In this document: piece by piece, positions 58,176 through 64,000 of the stretch
Numbering within the stretch: the first letter of the stretch is position 1
How the letters are laid out: each line of letters begins with the position of its first letter
DNA from: Siphonodentalium dalli
Taxonomy: Eukaryota > Mollusca > Scaphopoda > Gadilida > Siphonodentaliidae
Direction of reading: 5' to 3'
DNA length: 64,000 bases
NCBI GenBank assembly: GCA_032622095.1
Contig: CP136062.1
Location: 18,231,739 to 18,295,738, forward strand
Notes under the pieces: model-generated
Seen by the model: the letters and a program-made list of their open reading frames with translations, nothing else
Databases searched by the model: none
Told to the model about the DNA's origin: nothing
Position numbers and translations under genes: made by a program

Positions 58176-58690
58176 AGTTGATATATATATTTATCATATG
58201 ACTCAATCATTATTTACGTTGGAAAGTATGTCATAAATCAATTTCATATGAACTACTAGTTCATATCACCTTCCGATAATTTGATTGGTTTGTTGACAAA
58301 AAGTGTGTTCTGATTGGCTGAATGGCAGCCTGAGCCGAGCCGCATCTCTAACTAAATGCAGGTCAAATTCATGCGCGTCAATCAACGCGATGCCGACATT
58401 ATCGCATTTATAATCTTGAAATATATAGTTTTGGACATTGTTATACGATAAATAGAATATGTAATTCGTATTTATCTAATAAACATACGATATAATGTCA
58501 CAAACTGAGAACAGAATAGCGCACTATATCTTCGCGTGCATATTATTTCATGCTAGTTCACCAGGTGTAATTGGGTTTCCGGTGCAATGAAGTGACGTCA
58601 CAATAACATTTTGCTGCCGATGTCATATAGCTATTTAGTAATTTGTGTACGTTTTGGACATCATAATCAATTTATAGGTGTCATATGATA
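58176..58690. other. Stretch without a recognised gene
   Basis: Contains two short copies of ATACGATAAATAGAATATGTAATTCGT-like sequence (58443 and again at 58686) linked to the following hairpin. No coding signal. Confidence 0.4.
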
Positions 58691-58695
58691 AATAG

Positions 58696-58840
58696 AATAT
58701 GTAATTCGTGTTTCTCTCATATGATATTTATGAAACTCGTCACGAATTTTCCGTTTTCTCTCGCCGGAGGCTCGAGAAAACTGAAAATTCTTAGACTCGT
58801 TTCATAAATATCATATGAGAGAAACACTCATTTCATATCC
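58696..58840. repeat. Hairpin MITE
   Basis: Arms GTGTTTCTCTCATATGATAT...ATGAAAC / GTTTCATAAATATCATATGA, with the loop region TTCTCTCGCCGGAGGCTCGAGAA. Confidence 0.85.
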
Positions 58841-59637
58841 TCTATATAATCTTTCCATAAAAATTCAAGTCAAAATTGAAAAATATACGAGATAGTTGCC
58901 AGAAAGGTGATCGAATAAGGTTTTATGAACGTAATAATTCTAGACCAGTGTCCTCGTGAGGTTATACCATAGCCTATCAAAATTTAATCAAAATGTTGTA
59001 CATTTTACACAAATTAGTAAATATTCTCATTTTTTCTCTCCAAATTTTAATCTTAGATCACGTTCAGACACGGTATTAATAATTCCCTTCACCACTTTGT
59101 ACACTGTTTCAGTGTATGCTTCTAAAACCAACTAGACATGCAGCATTCTAAGTGTAAACTACATAATTCGTTTTTCTGCAAAAGTTATATTTTAGGGGGT
59201 GGGGTTAAGTTTACGCTCATATCACATTTTCACAGCAATACTGTTGGCATTCCATTGTTAAACTCGTTTTTATATCTCATTGGTGCAATTTCTGAGTGAG
59301 CCACGGTGCGGATCAATAGCCCATGTTGTTCACAAGTTATAGCCATTAATATGTGACAATTTATTTTCAATTTTTTCAATTTTTCGCGATTTCAAAATAC
59401 TTATTGCTATTTTTTCTAAATAACTCTTAAATTGGTCTAGTTTTGTATCTCGAGTCATTTTATTATCATTTCTTAATAATATAAACTATATATTGTGCAG
59501 TTTATAACCGCAATATTTTGTTTATGCTCTGACACCTGTACTCCAGAAAATATTAAATTTATTTTAGGGGTAAGAGTTGTCTTCCCTAAAAAATATATTT
59601 TGGGACACTTTCTGAAACGGGCAACAAACAAATTATG
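58841..59637. other. Stretch without a recognised gene
   Basis: AT-rich, short random frames only. Confidence 0.45.
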
Positions 59638-60205
59638 ATTCACTACATGGAATATAAGTTGAATATTGAATTCGCTACATGGAATATAAGTTGAATATTG
59701 AATTCGGTACATGAAATATAAGTTGAATATTGAATTCGGTACATGGAATATAAGTTTAATATTGAATTCGCTAATGGATTATAAGCTGAATATTGAATTC
59801 GCTTCATGGAATATAAGTTGAATATTGAACTCGCTAAATGGAGTATAAGTTGAATATTGAATTCGCTACATGGAATATAAGTTGAATATTGAATTCGCTA
59901 CATGGAATATAAGTTGAATATTGAATTCGCTACATGGAATATAAGTTGAATATTGAATTCGCTACATGGGATATAAGCTGAATATTGAATTCACTACATG
60001 GAATATAAGTTGAATATTGAATTCGGTACATGGAATATAAGTTGAATATTGAATTCGGTACATGGAATATATACTGAATTCGGTACATGGATTATAAGTT
60101 GAATATTGAATTCGGTACATGGAATATAAGTTGAATATTGAATTCGCTACATGGAATATAAGCTGAATATTGAATTCACTACATGGAATATAAGCTGAAT
60201 ACACG
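59638..60205. repeat. 32-bp satellite, ~17 units
   Basis: Near-identical GAATTCGCTACATGGAATAT / AAGTTGAATATT units with C/G and deletion variants; one unit near 60065 is shortened. Confidence 0.97.
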
Positions 60206-60409
60206 CTTCTATAAATTTCAGTTTCCGTGCACTGACATACGGACGGCAGGGGTGGGCCATATTGGCTACGAAGAAACTATACATGTTTACGTTTATATTT
60301 TGACCCACTTTGATATCCGCTATCTGATTAATAAGAGCTCCTCCAAATTGTTTTCCAGTTTTAAACTCTGCTAAACTCAGAAGCGAAAGTTGGTTCAACA
60401 TTGTCATTT

Positions 60410-60954
60410 TCATATCATATTCTCAAAGTATTGCAAGACAATGTCTAACTTCGCAATGTTCAGCCCGAGACCATAATGAGTGCCGTCGAAGCTGAAAATG
60501 TTATCCGTGAACCCACTCATATCTAACACATTCCATCTCGTTCCGTTCAGATATTTCCTGATGCGCTTGTTAAAATTGTCGTACCCTTCTTTGCTCAACC
60601 GTGTGTAAACTGGTGATCTGAGTAGATTGTGCCTGTGTTGAGATAACCATACAACCTTTGGCCATCTCGCATTGATATCATTCATGGCGTTCAGAGGAGG
60701 ATTAATGCATTTATTGACCACGGACGTGTAGTTCAGTCCATCATGTCCACCCGTATTCATCAACACAAATGAATTGTTTTTGTTCATCACTGTATTTATT
60801 GCGTTAATTGAACCCCTCGGGTTTCTGACACATGAATCCAAAGGAACAAACGATATCTTTACTGAGCCGTCGCAGTACCTTCCTCCTTTTTTTATCAGAT
60901 GTCTACACGATTTCTCGGTGAAAGCGTACATCCCTGAACATGTCTTCACTTGGT
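60410..60954 (-). CDS. Last exon of an SGNH/GDSL-like hydrolase gene
   Basis: About 180 residues read on the minus strand, starting right after a strong acceptor (TTTATATTTTCAG, AG at 60955-60956), with no ATG at its start; it is a 3' terminal exon ending at TGA 60410. Visible motifs: NSFVLMNTGGHDGL (Asn/Gly block III-like region), WPKVVWLSQHRHN, and SFDGTHYG, the D-x-x-H motif that supplies the catalytic Asp and His in SGNH-type esterases (NXPE/PC-esterase and related families). Several Cys (Cys4, 15, 26, 40, 81) suggest a secreted or luminal enzyme. The block I Ser must be encoded by upstream exons to the right, which I could not find within the window. Substrate unknown. Confidence 0.7.
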
Positions 60955-60956
60955 CT

Positions 60957-62330
60957 GAAAATATAAAGAAGATAAACCTGAAGTTTTATTTTAGACAAAT
61001 ACTGCACTCGCTTTGGAAGGGCACATTTTCAGTTAAAACTAGAATCAAATAACCTGTTTCAGTTAAAGACACGTAATTTTGTGATGTTTGACTCATACAG
61101 TACCCCAGGGCGAAGCAGCCTCACTCCTCTCATCGCGGTGGACCTTTTTCAAGCGAGATATCGCGCGAATCGCCGACATTCATTTTTCCGCCGCGATTTT
61201 GTCTGTCTGATTTTTCTCCCAGACCACTGGACGATTTGAATCAAATTTGGTGAGGCGAATCGGGGTACCCCTGCGGAATCAGTGCGGATGTTATAACCGC
61301 GGATTTTTATTTCTTCAAAATATTGGTTAAAACAATAAAACATTTGTTAAATTGAGCAATGAGTTCGATCTAAGAACAAATTAAAAGAAAAATTAAATAC
61401 AAAGTCACAAAGACTATTTTACTTTTCGTTTAGCTTCCAGTGTATATGTAATATGAGCATACGCTATCGTAACTAACGAACCAAAGCAAAACCACTCATA
61501 TGAGGGTAGCTGTGGCTTTTTTGTTCTTTTTTGTTGTTGTCAAAATCAGTTTATACATTCTCGGGTATTCCCTCCAAATAAGATTCACATAAGGCTATAT
61601 TTCCTGGGTTCGTCGAATGAACGGACCCCAATCGTAATGTCGAGTATAAATTAGGCTTCATGGTTATAAACTACTAGTACCAACATCAAAATGAAAATAG
61701 TCATACTTTGTCGAGAGGGGAACGGGAACATCTTTAACGAATTTAACCAATGTTTTTTCTTTTCTTGACGCTGTGTGAGCACTGCGGCGGATACACCCTA
61801 CAGAGAAGCGTGTCCATTTCATAGCTGTGTCACGGTGTCGATCTCAACGAAAATCGACGAACAACGTACGTCGTCGTGTAACTTTCCCATTGGCCGAGTT
61901 CGCCTGAATGTATCTTCTGCTTTGTTCATAATTATGTGTTTTCTTTCGATTACAGAAAATAGTACATTTATGGATTATCACATGCATGTATGTACTATAT
62001 AGTCTGATGATAACAATTCATGCCTTATTAAATATATGTTATTTCGTTTCTTACGGTAGAGCACCGCCCATCTTCGCATAGTGGAACGGTAAATTCGTGA
62101 TGACATTCTTATTATATTTCACATCAGGAATTTCGATTACTTTTCACTCGCCCCGATGAGTGTAGACTGTAGTTACTATATCGTAATTTATTGTGTCTTA
62201 TTTTCTAAATAAAAGGTAAACTAACGCTACGAATGAACTTACATTGTAATTCAATGTTCATAACTCTCATTTGCAATACCAGTAATCGGAAGACACAGTA
62301 ACAAGATATTCCGATTACGACATGAATTCT
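60957..62330. other. Presumed intron / intergenic, no further exon found
   Basis: Upstream of the SGNH exon on the minus strand. No upstream exon with an SGNH Ser block is recognisable. Short frames only. Confidence 0.4.
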
Positions 62331-62334
62331 TTAA

Positions 62335-62709
62335 CCCTTTACCCAACAAACCGACCAAAACCGGCCAAATAAAGATTCAACGGCCTAAAATATCTTCGGT
62401 CTGTCTCAATAGAACCATACAAATATGGATATCATTGGAACCGGCTCCTTGACCACATTGTGATAGTTACAGTTATGCCCTGTGCCAATGCATTCTCTTA
62501 AATATGCGAGTCGACCATAGGTCGCCTCGCATATATAAGAGAATGCATTGGCCTAAAAAAAATCTTTTTTTAACACTTTTTACCATTTTTTCTTACATTC
62601 TTTAACAATTTTATAATTTTTAATGTGTTAAGCCAATGCATTCTCTTATATATGCGAGGCGACCTATAAGAGAATGCATTGGCACAGGGCCGTTCTGTTG
62701 GGTAAAGGG
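62335..62709 (+). mobile_element. TTAA-flanked double-hairpin MITE, copy 6
   Basis: TTAA at 62331-62334 and 62710-62713, terminal CCCTTTACCCAACA pair. The first hairpin is full (one arm base changed, TTAAATATGCG). The second hairpin has lost part of one arm (GCGACCTATAAGAGAATGCA), which explains the shorter length. Confidence 0.92.
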
Positions 62710-62713
62710 TTAA

Positions 62714-64000
62714 GCCCACCTATCTACTGTGCGACAAAAGCACTGGCGAAATTCAAAACAGCTGCGTCGTGTTAGATAATAATTGGTGACGTCACAAAAT
62801 CAGAAATAGTCTATATACGACCCAAAGCGTCCGGCTTCGATTCGTTATAATATAGCAAAATAACTGAATCATGTCCCGTTTACTTAATCTAGTGCGAGGG
62901 TCACTCGTGAATTATAAAAATATGCGATGTCCTGTGGTCAATGAAATAGGCCGATTTATCAGGAAAAACGAATTTTCAGTTAATCAGATATCATTGAATT
63001 TAACTTTGCTATTGATGATAATTAGACGACAATAGACATGTCTATTTCACTTTTTCCTGTTGTAAGCCTGAAACAAACATTTAAATGGTGATAGACTGTA
63101 TAGTTTTCACAATTTTTAAAGCATCAATAGGGATTCTTGAAAACATCGAGAAACCTTATCAAAAAGTCAAAAGGACAGAGGTGTCGATCTAGGACCGCAT
63201 TATTTGCAGTACACGATATTCGTAATTGTGTGAAGGGATAGTAAATTTTCGGTGTGTTTAAAACTAGTAAAGTCTGTACTGAGTGCATGTCACAGTTGCC
63301 GGAGGTGCTTATAAAAATAAGTCATTAATTTAGCGACATTAAGTTATGTTTAAAGGAATGGGAATGTTTGTCTCTAAGGAACTAATTTTGTTATGAAACT
63401 TGTAAACAAAAGCTGTTATCAATACATGTATATGCATGTGGTTTATTTGTGGGTTATAATTACGCTATGTAAAATATTGAACAGGTGCATGTTATATTTA
63501 TCAGCTGATGATGATGATATTTTCTAAGAATTGTTATCAACATGGAGATAATTTATCTGCGGTAGTTAATTAAAATTGTTACCCAATAGTAGAGTTTTAC
63601 TTTGTAAATCATTGGGATTTAGAATTAACTGGTTAACCCCAAATTCGCGTTCGTAACGCCACAACGAACTGTTGCCCGCCCTGAATTAACTGTTGGCCGG
63701 TTTGCAATCACGGTCAGCTTTCGTGACGTCACGAGTGAATTATTGCCCGACCCGAGCGAACTGTTGACTGGCCCGAACGAACTGTTACATGGTTTGCAAT
63801 TTCCGTGACGCTTCGGCTATTACCGGAAATTTCCACCTGATACAGACCAATGTTACTCTGTAGTAATACAAAACTATTAGTTAAAATTCCTCAGTGATAT
63901 AGGGTATGTAGCATGCCACGCCAGCCGTTGAGGCATGCCACATGTTCTTTGACAAGCTAAAATCGTAACATTGCCACAGGGTAATAACTCTATAAAGAAT
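62714..64000. other. Stretch without a recognised gene
   Basis: AT-rich. Positions about 63655-63830 carry a degenerate tandem motif (GAACTGTTG / GGTTTGCAAT / CGTGACG). No domain-bearing ORF to the window end. Confidence 0.5.

Overview
The window is AT-rich eukaryotic DNA dominated by mobile elements. Spliceosomal signals, polyadenylation signals, a Penelope-like element, a Ngaro-type tyrosine-recombinase retrotransposon, a hAT-type insertion, many TTAA- and TA-flanked MITEs and several satellites all point to an invertebrate animal. A marine lophotrochozoan such as a mollusc is my best guess, by inference only. Only two host-type coding regions are convincing: a DUF229 (alkaline-phosphatase-like) gene at 51237-53162 and the last exon of an SGNH-type hydrolase at 60410-60954 on the minus strand.

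Layout. Positions 1-855 hold no recognised gene. From 856 to about 10551 lies a decayed Penelope-like element (PLE) on the minus strand, with pseudo-LTRs at 856-1210 and 10003-10357 and an inverted partial repeat at 10363-10551. A Ngaro-like retrotransposon (1981-7463) with three open reading frames (gag, RT-RNase H, tyrosine recombinase) and split direct repeats A1...B1-A2-B2 is inserted into the PLE reverse transcriptase without a target duplication. From 10876 to 19387 lies an 8.5-kb hAT-type element with a perfect 8-bp target duplication and no visible transposase. It contains a 4.8-kb foldback-like palindrome (11228-15993) whose arms carry a degenerate minisatellite, and a 2.6-kb TA-flanked element (16241-18807). 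A diverged relative of the palindrome's right half occupies 22130-26095.

From 22.9 kb to 62.7 kb, six copies of a ~330-450 bp TTAA-flanked MITE with termini CCCTTTACCCAACA recur. Each carries two opposed 69-nt hairpins. The same hairpin module also sits inside two elements with unrelated termini, so it looks like a cassette shared across families. At 29.6-32.2 kb two 649-bp TTAA-flanked elements bracket 1.3 kb of other DNA, and a paralogous empty site lies at 28.34 kb, suggesting composite movement. From 33 to 48.6 kb there are tandem hairpin repeats, satellites of 50, ~58 and ~160 bp, a long ATC/CAT microsatellite and duplicated blocks. A truncated non-LTR retrotransposon RT follows at 48.9-49.7 kb.

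The DUF229 gene has one in-frame TGA followed by CAA TTA, the context of leaky stop codons. Its conserved C-terminal module continues in the same frame to a stop and a nearby AATAAA. Direct repeats of 350-450 bp flank the gene. Downstream are more hairpin MITEs, a ~164-bp satellite (57.06-58.17 kb), a 32-bp satellite (59.64-60.2 kb), the SGNH exon, another TTAA MITE and gene-free DNA to the end. I saw no rRNA, convincing tRNA or CRISPR array.
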